Assembly: GCA_965203375.1 (NCBI GenBank) | Contig: OZ241886.1 | Span: forward strand, 2,170,001 to 2,234,000 | DNA: 64,000 bases | Source of the DNA: CATQHS01 sp965203375 | GTDB lineage: Bacteria; Actinomycetota; Acidimicrobiia; Acidimicrobiales; Aldehydirespiratoraceae | Direction of reading: 5' to 3' | Part shown: piece by piece, positions 26,198 through 33,452 of the stretch | How the letters are laid out: every line of letters begins with the position of its first letter | Position numbering within the stretch: position 1 is the stretch's first letter | The notes under the pieces: model-generated | Told to the model about the DNA's origin: nothing | Database searches by the model: none | The model's input: only the letters and a program-made list of their open reading frames with translations | Program-made: the position numbers and the translations under genes

Positions 26198-26912
26198 CGG
26201 TCATGATCCCGTCCACCCCCAAGTCTAAGAGGCGGTGCATCTCGCCGGGATCGTCGATGGTCCAGACGTGAACGACGACGCCGCAGCGGTGAGCCGTCTC
26301 GACGAAGCCGGGGGTAACGACGGACACGCCCCTCATCCGAACCGGAACCTGGGCCGCGTGGCAGCGGGGCGGTCCCACCGGCGCCGGCCACGGCAGCGGC
26401 CACCGGTCTGCCATCAGCCGGAACACGGCCCGGGGCCCGGCTCCCACGCACAGCCCGGCCCCGAGCCGGTCCCGCACCCGCCGGGTGCGCCGGTCCGAGA
26501 ACGACGACACGCACACCCGCTCCAGGCTCCCGGTTCGCCGTATGGCCTCGACCAGCGGCTCGACGGCCCGTCCGGACTTGGGGTCGAGGTTGAACCTGGC
26601 CTCGGGCATCTCCTCCAGCAGCTCCTCCAGCCGCAGAATGGGGTCTGCGCCGGCCACTCGGGCCCGCCGCACCTCCCGCCAGCTCATGGCCGCGATGCGG
26701 CCCGAGCCGTCGGTGGCCCGGTCCAGGGCCGCGTCGTGGAAGACGACGGCCACGCCGTCCGCGGTGGCCCGGACGTCGGTCTCCATGTGGGTGAAACCGA
26801 GCGAGGCGGCGTGGGCGAAGGCCCGCATGCTGCTCTCGGGGAACACGCCGGCCCCGCCCCGGTGGGCGAAGGCGATGGGGCCGTCGGCCTCGAGGTAGGG
26901 GTGGGCGGCCAT
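26136..26912 (-). CDS. Glycerophosphodiester phosphodiesterase
   Basis: Hydrolyses glycerophosphodiesters to sn-glycerol-3-phosphate and an alcohol. 258 residues, the size of cytosolic UgpQ-type enzymes, with no signal peptide. Catalytic motifs: AFAHRGGAGVFPESS (His and Arg), METDVRATADG (metal-binding Glu/Asp), VVFHDAALDR (second catalytic His) and a C-terminal VWTIDDPGEMHRLLDLGVDGIMTDRP. ATG 26912 is supported by a TACGGT box 8 nt upstream. The 3' end and stop are part of a 70-bp tandem duplication. It is divergent from pyk. Confidence 0.92.
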   Translation of the reverse strand: MAAHPYLEADGPIAFAHRGGAGVFPESSMRAFAHAASLGFTHMETDVRATADGVAVVFHDAALDRATDGSGRIAAMSWREVRRARVAGADPILRLEELLEEMPEARFNLDPKSGRAVEPLVEAIRRTGSLERVCVSSFSDRRTRRVRDRLGAGLCVGAGPRAVFRLMADRWPLPWPAPVGPPRCHAAQVPVRMRGVSVVTPGFVETAHRCGVVVHVWTIDDPGEMHRLLDLGVDGIMTDRPETLRRVMIERGCWPAAG

Positions 26913-26920
26913 CGCCGACC

Positions 26921-26926
26921 ACCGTA
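26921..26926 (-). promoter_or_regulatory. -10 box of the glycerophosphodiesterase gene (leaderless)
   Basis: TACGGT on the minus strand ends 8 nt before ATG 26912. Confidence 0.5.
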
Positions 26927-27003
26927 GAGGGAGGGCGGCAGCTCCGCCCCGCGCCGCGCCTCTGCGGGCGGCGGGCCATCGCAGGCCGCCGCAGTGCAGG
27001 CGG

Positions 27004-27009
27004 TAGCTT
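27004..27009 (+). promoter_or_regulatory. -10 box of pyk (leaderless)
   Basis: TAGCTT ends 7 nt before ATG 27017. It supports that ATG over the TTG at 27008. Confidence 0.5.
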
Positions 27010-27016
27010 GGGCGCC

Positions 27017-28447
27017 ATGCGGCGCACCAAGGTCGTGGCCACCATCGGCCCGGCCAGCGAGGACGAGACCACCCTGCGGGAGATGATCCGGGCCGGCATG
27101 GACGTGGCCCGGATCGGCCTGGCCCACGGAACCCTGGACGAGGCCGTCGAGCGCTACCGGAGCATCCGCCGGATCGCCGCCGAGGAGAGCCGACGGGTGG
27201 GGATCCTGGTGGATCTGCCGGGCCCGAAGGTGAGGGCCGGCTCCTTCGGCGACTCCAACGTCGAGCTGGCGGCCGGCGCCGGCGTCGAGCTGCGAGTCGG
27301 CAGCGGCACCTCGAGCGCCTCTTTGATCGAGGTCGACTACGAGAACCTGCTGCGGGACATGAAGGTCGGCGACCGGCTCGACATCGGAGACGGGCGGGTG
27401 GTGCTCGAGGTGACCGACCGCGGCGGCGACCGTCTGGCCGCCGCCGTCGTCAACGGGGGCGTGCTGTCGGGGCGGCCCGGCATCCACGTCCCGGCCGACC
27501 GGCTCAGCGCCCCCACCCCCACGTCCTGGGATCTCAAGGCCCTGGACGCCTTCGTGGAACTGGGCGTGGACATGGTGGCCGTCTCGTTCGTGCGCTCCGC
27601 CCACGACATCCGCCGGACGGGCACCGAGCCCCATCCTCAAGGGCCGCTGCTCGTGGCCAAGATCGAGACCAGGGCGGCGGTGGAGAACCTGGCCGGGATC
27701 ATCGAGGTGTCCGGGGCCATCATGGTGGCCCGGGGCGACCTGGGGCTGGAGTGCAGCATCGAGGAGCTTCCCCACCTCCAGAAGAGCATCATCCAAAAGT
27801 GCATCGCCGGAGGTCTTCCGGCCATCACCGCCACTCAGATGCTGGACTCGATGATCACCCAGCCGACGCCCACCCGGGCCGAGGCCAGCGATGTGGCCAA
27901 CGCCGTGTTCGACGGGTCGTCCGCGCTGATGCTGTCGGGGGAGACGGCGGTGGGCGTCGACCCGGTCAGGGTGGTGCGGACCATGTGCCGAATAGCCAGC
28001 CTGGCCGATGAGGAGTTCGACTACGGGGGCTGGGCCAAGCGGCTGGCCGATCTGAGGATGACCGACGACACGACCGGCGACGCGGCCTCGGTCACCGATG
28101 CCATGACCATGGCCGCCTGGCGGGCCTCGAGCGAACTGGGCATCTCCACCATCCTGGCCATCTCCGGCACCGGGTTCACGGTCCGGTCCATGGCCCGGTT
28201 CAGGCCTGAGGCCCGCATCGTCGGGCTGTCGCACAACCCCCGCACCGTCCAGCAGATATCGCTGAGCTGGGGCACCGTCCCAGTGCTGGTGGACGACAAG
28301 GGCTCCAACGACGAGATGGTCCGCCAGGCGGTCCAGGTGGCCCGAGACCGCGAGCTGGTCCGCTCCGGCGAGCTGGTGGCGGTGCTGGCCGGCGCCGACA
28401 ACCGATCCCGCAGCGCCAACGTCTTGCGCCTCGAACGAGTGCCCTAG
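27017..28447 (+). CDS. pyk: Pyruvate kinase, divergent in the K+/phosphate site
   Basis: Transfers phosphate from phosphoenolpyruvate to ADP in glycolysis. 476 residues with the barrel motifs AKIETRAAVENL, MVARGDLGLE (metal-binding acids), ATQMLDSMI and PTRAEASDVANAVFDG, then a C-terminal allosteric-type domain. Two points are odd. The normally invariant RxNFSHG loop reads RIGLAHG, replacing the Asn and Ser that bind monovalent cation in the muscle enzyme. The GPEIR position reads GPKVR, the lysine form known from K+-independent enzymes. It may be a second, specialised isozyme. MRRTKVVATIGPAS fits the ATG at 27017. The next gene follows with no gap. Confidence 0.88.
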   Translation: MRRTKVVATIGPASEDETTLREMIRAGMDVARIGLAHGTLDEAVERYRSIRRIAAEESRRVGILVDLPGPKVRAGSFGDSNVELAAGAGVELRVGSGTSSASLIEVDYENLLRDMKVGDRLDIGDGRVVLEVTDRGGDRLAAAVVNGGVLSGRPGIHVPADRLSAPTPTSWDLKALDAFVELGVDMVAVSFVRSAHDIRRTGTEPHPQGPLLVAKIETRAAVENLAGIIEVSGAIMVARGDLGLECSIEELPHLQKSIIQKCIAGGLPAITATQMLDSMITQPTPTRAEASDVANAVFDGSSALMLSGETAVGVDPVRVVRTMCRIASLADEEFDYGGWAKRLADLRMTDDTTGDAASVTDAMTMAAWRASSELGISTILAISGTGFTVRSMARFRPEARIVGLSHNPRTVQQISLSWGTVPVLVDDKGSNDEMVRQAVQVARDRELVRSGELVAVLAGADNRSRSANVLRLERVP

Positions 28448-30148
28448 GTGCCGGCGAATTCAGACAGGCATGTGAGGCTGCAGGAAAAGTCGTTCAATTC
28501 GATTCTGGTCGCACTGAGCATCGGAGGCGCGGCCCTCGTTTTGTTGCGCGAGATCAACTACGGGGTCGGGCTAGGTTCAGATGCCAGAGGGTATGTGGCT
28601 ATCGCTAGAAGCTTGTCGGAAGGAAATTCGTCCTTAAACTGGGATGGGGTGCCTATTACGAAGGTCCCGCCTCTGCTTTCAGTGATTCTGGCCTTCTTCG
28701 GTCTGTTTGGATTTAAGGTAATCACCATAGGAGCTTACGTCAACATATTTGCCTTCGGGATGATTATCCTCACCACAACTGTCTGGCTAAAAAGCTACGT
28801 TAAATCTCGTCTTCTTATCATTTGGGCAGGCTGTGCTATAGCACTTTGGGTGCCTCTAGCAGATCTAGCAGCCATCATCATGAGCGAGACATTGTTCATA
28901 TTTTTTACCATCCTCGCGCTTTATACTCTAGACCGTTTCATTATTACGAGCACTCAATCAATGATGATTCTCTCCGCGGCTTGCGCCTCTCTAGCCTGGC
29001 TGACCCGTTATCAAGGAATTGCCGTTGTCGCCACTGCACTTATTATGATCTTTGTGCAGAAAGGTTTCACCTTCAAAATGAAAGCGAGAAATACGGCTAT
29101 CTATGCTGCTATAACAGGGTTGCCAATGGCTAGTTGGATCGTTCGTAACTTACTTATTTCAGGCACGTTTGCCGGGTCAAGAGAAGGCTTCTATCAGCTT
29201 AAGCAAGATCCGCTGATCTGGGATCTTATCACTTCAGAACTAATCTATTGGACATTAGGATACACTGGATCTGAGTACTTCACTAAGCTGTTGGAAACGA
29301 TATTTGGCATCAACGAAGTCGGGTTGTCTGCGAACATATCTAGGACAATCATCCTGCTCACGATGGCCTTGGGCATCGGATACCTTTTTGTGTACTTATA
29401 TCGTAGGTGTCGCTGGGATAGCGCTATGGCAGTGGCCGTTCCTGCTTGTTTTGCTTTCATCTACGCCGTTATTACCGCGATACCGCCAATTCTTCAGTAC
29501 GAGATAGTTGCTGTCAGATATCTGATACCGCTATACATACCTTTACTGATCGCAGTGGTTATGATCCTAGACAAGCTTATAGAGTTAACTTCACAGCTCC
29601 GGTGGATGTCAGTGACTATCACTGCTGTGCTCTCTATATGGCTTGTTCAGTATATACCAGAGAATTATAGAAACATAAATGACAGAATTAATAACGGATT
29701 CGGTGCCGCGAGCAAGATTTATGCTAAAAGTGACACCATCCGTTATCTAAAGTCAAACCCGCTGAATGGTAGGATCTTTTCCACCAAACACTGGGTCGCG
29801 TTCTTCAACGACATGTGCATTAAGGATTGCACTCTAGAGCCTCTACATTATCTAAGGGATCAAGACGGAAAATTGGTTGATCCTCGTCCGGCTGACGAAC
29901 CGCTACATATAGTTGTTCTGCAGCAAGATGATTACTATAGCCTGTTGATAGAGTTGACTGAATTGCCAGCACTAGAGATAGTTTCGATCAACCTAGACGG
30001 TATCGTGCTGAAACTGGCACCAGATATAGCCGACACTGAGAAAAGCTTGCTTCTGAACCAAGACATGATTGCGGATATGATCTTGTCGAACCCCAATCGG
30101 TTCGACGGCCGCCTGGTTTTGGAGAAGCTCCCGCTCGAACTCCGATAG
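28448..30148 (+). CDS. GT-C-type membrane glycosyltransferase-like protein on a low-GC island
   Basis: 566 residues with about ten membrane helices in the first 400 residues and a soluble C-terminal part. Near the N-terminus an acidic loop (GSDARGYVAIARSL) is followed by TKVPPLLS, and later MSETLFIFF and RYLIPLYIP. These resemble the ArnT/PMT-type GT-C superfamily that uses lipid-linked sugars; the assignment is by pattern only. Base composition falls to about 45% GC with many A/T-ending codons (TTA, ATA, AGA), then returns to background within about 60 bp of each gene end. That suggests recent transfer of a single gene. The GTG start at 28448 abuts the pyk stop; GTG 28470 is an alternative. 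Confidence 0.7.
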   Translation: MPANSDRHVRLQEKSFNSILVALSIGGAALVLLREINYGVGLGSDARGYVAIARSLSEGNSSLNWDGVPITKVPPLLSVILAFFGLFGFKVITIGAYVNIFAFGMIILTTTVWLKSYVKSRLLIIWAGCAIALWVPLADLAAIIMSETLFIFFTILALYTLDRFIITSTQSMMILSAACASLAWLTRYQGIAVVATALIMIFVQKGFTFKMKARNTAIYAAITGLPMASWIVRNLLISGTFAGSREGFYQLKQDPLIWDLITSELIYWTLGYTGSEYFTKLLETIFGINEVGLSANISRTIILLTMALGIGYLFVYLYRRCRWDSAMAVAVPACFAFIYAVITAIPPILQYEIVAVRYLIPLYIPLLIAVVMILDKLIELTSQLRWMSVTITAVLSIWLVQYIPENYRNINDRINNGFGAASKIYAKSDTIRYLKSNPLNGRIFSTKHWVAFFNDMCIKDCTLEPLHYLRDQDGKLVDPRPADEPLHIVVLQQDDYYSLLIELTELPALEIVSINLDGIVLKLAPDIADTEKSLLLNQDMIADMILSNPNRFDGRLVLEKLPLELR

Positions 30149-30153
30149 GCTGC

Positions 30154-30423
30154 TCAGCAGTTCGGGTTAGTGTCGGCGGGGACCTGAACCGCTCGGCCGA
30201 ACAGCGTGCATGAGCAGGTCTGGGCGCAGTCGACCAGGTCGGCCCGCTGCAGCCAAAGCGACACGCCCAGCCCGACCAACACCACCACCAAGGCCACCCG
30301 GGTGAGCAGCTTCCCCACGAACCGCACCACCAGATACAGCCCCGCCGCCACCAGGCCGATGGGGGCCAGCAGCAGCCATCGCAGCTTCTCCGTGTCGAGC
30401 CAGTCGCCCCAAGCCCCGGACAT
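30154..30423 (-). CDS. Small membrane protein of unknown function
   Basis: 89 residues with two hydrophobic segments (about 16-32 and 38-58) and a C-terminal tail with three cysteines (VDCAQTCSC). I know no family for it. ATG 30423 is supported by TACGGT ending 7 nt upstream; a GTG three codons earlier is possible. It is convergent with the low-GC gene and divergent from the DUF3151 gene. Confidence 0.6.
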   Translation of the reverse strand: MSGAWGDWLDTEKLRWLLLAPIGLVAAGLYLVVRFVGKLLTRVALVVVLVGLGVSLWLQRADLVDCAQTCSCTLFGRAVQVPADTNPNC

Positions 30424-30430
30424 GGCCCGC

Positions 30431-30436
30431 ACCGTA
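30431..30436 (-). promoter_or_regulatory. -10 box of the small membrane protein gene (leaderless)
   Basis: TACGGT on the minus strand, 7 nt before ATG 30423. Confidence 0.45.
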
Positions 30437-30451
30437 CCGGCCCGACCGGCC

Positions 30452-30546
30452 CCGGACGGGGACCCGCCGGGTCTGGGCCGGGCTTGTCAGGGCATTCCCC
30501 AGAAACTTCTGGCGCCGGACGGGGACCCGCCGGGTTTGGGCCGGGC
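30452..30546 (+). repeat. 63-bp tandem duplication in a divergent promoter region
   Basis: CCGGACGGGGACCCGCCGGG starts at 30452 and again at 30515, both followed by T(C/T)TGGGCCGGG. Confidence 0.85.
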
Positions 30547-30549
30547 CGG

Positions 30550-30555
30550 TAATCT
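30550..30555 (+). promoter_or_regulatory. -10 box of the DUF3151 gene (leaderless)
   Basis: TAATCT ends 8 nt before GTG 30564. Confidence 0.5.
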
Positions 30556-30563
30556 GGCCGCCC

Positions 30564-31022
30564 GTGACCGACAGCCCCATCTCGTTCACCCCGGCCGGGC
30601 CGCCCGAGACCGTCCTCGAGCCCGAGCCGGCCGAGGCCCTGGCGGCGCTGGCCGCGGCGGCCTCTTCCGGCGACCGGGTGGCGGCCATCGGGCTGGTCTG
30701 CCTGCGCTGGCCCCGGTTCCTGGAGGCCTGGGCCCGGCTGGGGGAGGCGACCGCCGAGCCGGCCCTGGCCTACGCCGCCTTCCGCACCGGCTACCACCGG
30801 GGCTTGGACCGGCTCCGGGCCGAGGGCTGGCGCGGCTCCGGCTACGTTCGCTGGGAGCACCCGCCCAACCGGGGGTTCCTGCGGGCCCTCGAAGGGGTGC
30901 GGCGGACGGCGGCCGCCATCGGGGAGGTCGACGAGGCCGAGCGGTGCGCCCTGTTCCTGCGCCAACTCGACCCGTCCTGGCCCCCGCCCGACCTCGACGA
31001 CGGCCCCAGCGCCGGCCGGTGA
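30564..31022 (+). CDS. DUF3151 family protein
   Basis: 152-residue soluble protein matching the actinobacterial DUF3151 family in both length and its core AYAAFRTGYHRGLDRLRAEG, then GYVRWEHPPNRGFLRAL and IGEVDEAERCALFLRQLDPSW. The helical pattern is TPR-like. Function unknown. It heads a run with mobA and rnd. Its stop region is duplicated 74 bp downstream, where the copy supplies the mobA start. Confidence 0.85.
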   Translation: MTDSPISFTPAGPPETVLEPEPAEALAALAAAASSGDRVAAIGLVCLRWPRFLEAWARLGEATAEPALAYAAFRTGYHRGLDRLRAEGWRGSGYVRWEHPPNRGFLRALEGVRRTAAAIGEVDEAERCALFLRQLDPSWPPPDLDDGPSAGR

Positions 31023-31107
31023 CGGACCGGGCCCGGCCGGAAGGCTGCGCTCCGGTCCCGCCCGGCTTCACCGACCAGACCCGAGCCGGCCGGTGACGGA
31101 CCGGGCC
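31011..31107 (+). repeat. 74-bp echo: DUF3151 stop and mobA start share a 23-bp repeat
   Basis: A perfect 23-bp block beginning GCCGGCCGGTGACGGACCGG occurs at 31011 and 31085. In the first copy GGTGAC contains the DUF3151 stop; in the second the same bases provide the mobA GTG. Confidence 0.88.
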
Positions 31108-31674
31108 GCCGGGGCGGTGCTGGCCGGCGGCGCCAGTTCGCGCATGGGCGCCGACAAGGCCTTCATCGCCGTCGGCGGCGTCCCCATGGTGCTCCGAGCG
31201 GTCACCGCCCTGCGAGCGGCCGGCACCGACCCGGTAGCGGTCGTCGGCGGAGACGGGCCCCGCCTGCAAGGGCTCGGGCTGAGCCACGTCTCAGACCGAT
31301 ACCCCGGCGAGGGGCCTCTGGGCGGGATCATCACCGCCCTCGGGGCCGCCGACGCCCCGCTGGTGATGATCTTGTCCTGCGACCTGACCGAGCCCTCGCC
31401 CGAGGCCGTGGCCGCGGTGCTGGATCACGCCGCCGCGGTCGAGAGGGCCGACGTGGCCGCGCCGGTGGTCGGCGGCCGGCGGCAGTGGCTGCACGCGGCC
31501 TGGCGGCCGGCCTGTCTCCCTGCCCTCGAAGCGGCCTTCGCCCGCGGCGCCCGGGGGCCAAGCCAGGCCGCGTCCGATCTGGCGGTGGCGACCGTGCCCG
31601 AACCCGGGGGCGGCTGGCCCCCCGGCGCCTTCTGCGACGCCGACCGCCCCGCCGACCTCCCGGCCCCGCCGTGA
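31093..31674 (+). CDS. mobA: Molybdenum cofactor guanylyltransferase-like protein
   Basis: Adds GMP to molybdopterin-Mo to form the guanine dinucleotide cofactor. 193 residues with the nucleotidyltransferase opening AGAVLAGGASSRMGADKAFI (Gly-rich loop plus conserved Lys), GPLGGIITAL, and LSCDLTEPSPEAV where MobA has a metal-binding Asp. Related enzymes include MocA and CofC, and no other Mo-cofactor gene is in the window, so the exact substrate is inferred. GTG 31093. The stop overlaps the rnd start (GTGA). Confidence 0.82.
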   Translation: MTDRAAGAVLAGGASSRMGADKAFIAVGGVPMVLRAVTALRAAGTDPVAVVGGDGPRLQGLGLSHVSDRYPGEGPLGGIITALGAADAPLVMILSCDLTEPSPEAVAAVLDHAAAVERADVAAPVVGGRRQWLHAAWRPACLPALEAAFARGARGPSQAASDLAVATVPEPGGGWPPGAFCDADRPADLPAPP

Positions 31675-32969
31675 CCGGCACCGGCGGGCCGGGCCGACGG
31701 CGCAACCGCGGCCGAAACCGGGCCTCTTCGGGGGGGCGCTCCCGACCTGCGCCGACGGGCCGGGAGGCCGACACGCTCGCAGCGGGATACCTCTATGTCG
31801 ATACCGCCGAGGGCCTCGACGAGGTGGTCGCCGCCCTGTCGGGCCAGTCCCGCTACGCCCTCGACACGGAGTTCCACCGGGAGCACAGCTACTGGCCCGA
31901 CTCGGCGCTGATCCAGATCGCCTGGGCCGACCGGATCGCGCTGATCGATCCGCTGGCCGTCGACCCCGGCCCGCTGGCCCGGGTGATCGGCGGCGCCGCG
32001 GTGATGGTGGCCCACGCCGCCGACCAGGACCTCGAGGTGTTGCAGCGGGCCACCGGCGCCGCTCCGAGCCGGATCTTCGACACTCAGATCGCGGCCCGGT
32101 TCCTGGGCCCCGACACCCCGTCGCTGGCCGCGCTGTGCGAGCGCGAGCTGGGCCGACAACTCCCCAAGGCGAATCGACTCACCGACTGGCTGGAGCGGCC
32201 CCTGCGCCGGTCCCAGCTCGACTATGCGGCGGCCGACGTGGCCTGCCTGCTGGAGATCGCCGACGGCCAGGCGGCCCGGCTCGGCCAGCGGGGCCGGCGG
32301 GCCTGGGCCGAAGACGAGTTCGATGCGCTGCTGCGGCGCAGCCGCGAGCCCCGCCGGCCCGAAGAGGCCTGGACGCGGATCAAGGAGGCCCGGCGCCTGC
32401 GGGGCCAGGCGCGGTCGGTGGCCCGCTCGCTGGCGGCCTGGCGGGAGCGTCGGGCGGCCGAGACCAACCGGCCGGTCCGCCACGTGCTGTCCGACATGGC
32501 GGTGGTGACCATCGCCGAGGCCGCGCCCCGCTCCACCGAGGAGATGGCCGGGCTGCGGGGGGTGGACGCCGGTCTGGCCCGAGGCCGGCTCGGAAACCAG
32601 ATCCTGGAGGCGGTGGGGGAGGGGATCGAGCTGGACTGGCGCCCGCCGGATCAGCCCCGGCCGGCCCGGCTCGGCCGGGACCTGAAACCGGCGGTGGGCC
32701 TGGTGGCGGCCTGGATGCAGCAAACGGCCCGGGACCTCTCCATCGATCCGACCATGCTGGCCACCCGGGCCGATATCGAGGCCCTGATGGGGGGCGACGC
32801 CGACGCCCGCCTGGACCGGGGCTGGCGGGCCGATCTGGTGGGCGAGCCCATCCGCCGCCTCGTGGCCGGCGACGCGGCGCTGGCCTTCGAGGACGGGGCG
32901 GTGGTGTTCGAGGAGCGCAGCCGCCGCCCCGTCGAGCCTCCCCGGCCCCCAGCCCGCCCCGGAGCTTGA
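31671..32969 (+). CDS. rnd: Ribonuclease D (DEDDy 3'-5' exoribonuclease)
   Basis: 432 residues. The DEDDy exonuclease domain shows all sites: ALDTEFHRE (D65, E67), VAHAADQDLEVL, and YAAADVACLLEIA (catalytic Tyr and last Asp). An HRDC-type helical domain follows (about 220-300: RPVRHVLSDMAVVTIAE) and then a C-terminal extension. It trims 3' ends of structured RNAs such as tRNA. GTG 31671 overlaps the mobA stop by 4 nt, so the two are co-translated. The first 35 residues are Arg/Gly-rich and basic. Its 3' end is echoed 65 bp downstream. Confidence 0.9.
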   Translation: MTGTGGPGRRRNRGRNRASSGGRSRPAPTGREADTLAAGYLYVDTAEGLDEVVAALSGQSRYALDTEFHREHSYWPDSALIQIAWADRIALIDPLAVDPGPLARVIGGAAVMVAHAADQDLEVLQRATGAAPSRIFDTQIAARFLGPDTPSLAALCERELGRQLPKANRLTDWLERPLRRSQLDYAAADVACLLEIADGQAARLGQRGRRAWAEDEFDALLRRSREPRRPEEAWTRIKEARRLRGQARSVARSLAAWRERRAAETNRPVRHVLSDMAVVTIAEAAPRSTEEMAGLRGVDAGLARGRLGNQILEAVGEGIELDWRPPDQPRPARLGRDLKPAVGLVAAWMQQTARDLSIDPTMLATRADIEALMGGDADARLDRGWRADLVGEPIRRLVAGDAALAFEDGAVVFEERSRRPVEPPRPPARPGA

Positions 32970-33042
32970 CCGCCTCGCGATCCGCGGCCGCCGGTGTCGA
33001 GCCTCCCCGGCCCCCGGTCAGCCCCGGAGCTTGACCGCCCCA
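32931..33042 (+). repeat. 65-bp tandem echo of the rnd 3' end
   Basis: GTCGAGCCTCCCCGGCCCCC starts at 32931 and 32996. Both copies end in CCCCGGAGCTTGACCGCC, the first including the rnd TGA. Confidence 0.9.
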
Positions 33043-33103
33043 CCCTCGTCGGCACCAGGCCCGAGCGCCCTGGCCGGTGGTGTTCGGCATGAGGCGGCGG
33101 GGC

Positions 33104-33109
33104 TACAAT
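33104..33109 (+). promoter_or_regulatory. -10 box upstream of the small 73-residue gene
   Basis: TACAAT, close to the SigA-type -10 consensus, about 50 nt before GTG 33160. The leader carries GGGAGCGGAG just before the start as a ribosome site. Confidence 0.5.
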
Positions 33110-33159
33110 CACGGGCCTGGCGAAGATTTGACCTGCAACTGCCTACCGGGAGCGGAGCC

Positions 33160-33381
33160 GTGAAGAAGGGGCGACACCGACGGTATGAGGAGGCCCGCAA
33201 GTTCAAGCGCTCCCACGGCGACGACCTGCAGGGGCTGATCGAGGAGTTCGACGAGCGGGACACCTACGAGAAGCCCGAGCACGCGGCCTGGGCCGAGGAG
33301 TTCGCCCGGCCCGGCGCCGAAGCCGACTCCGGCGCCGAAATCGACGCTGACGCCGAGGCGGCCGACGACGAAGAGAGCTAG
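33160..33381 (+). CDS. Small basic-acidic conserved-looking protein, unknown function
   Basis: 73 residues. A basic N-terminus (VKKGRHRRYEEARKFKRSHG) is followed by a charged helix (LIEEFDERDTYEKPEHAAWAEEF) and an acidic Asp/Glu/Ala tail. It is reminiscent of small actinobacterial DUF3073-like proteins but I do not claim membership. GTG 33160 follows a purine-rich ribosome site and a good -10 box. The in-frame extension to 33031 crosses the rnd 3' echo and is rejected. Confidence 0.65.
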   Translation: MKKGRHRRYEEARKFKRSHGDDLQGLIEEFDERDTYEKPEHAAWAEEFARPGAEADSGAEIDADAEAADDEES

Positions 33382-33452
33382 CTGCTGTCGGTTCGCGTGA
33401 GGTCGTCGGCGTAGCCGGGGCCGGGATCAGACGACCTCCCCGAAGGCCGCCC

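Noticed and set aside
25471..26271. 266-codon plus-strand frame in the long intergenic region
   Set aside because: Pro/Ser/Arg-rich, no fold, and it runs through the repeat and into the antisense of the glycerophosphodiesterase gene.
28822..29670. Small frames inside the low-GC gene
   Set aside because: Short out-of-frame ORFs without ribosome sites; the long frame has clear membrane helices.
33031..33159. N-terminal extension of the 73-residue protein
   Set aside because: The extension is the echo of the rnd 3' end, and a ribosome site and -10 box point to GTG 33160.
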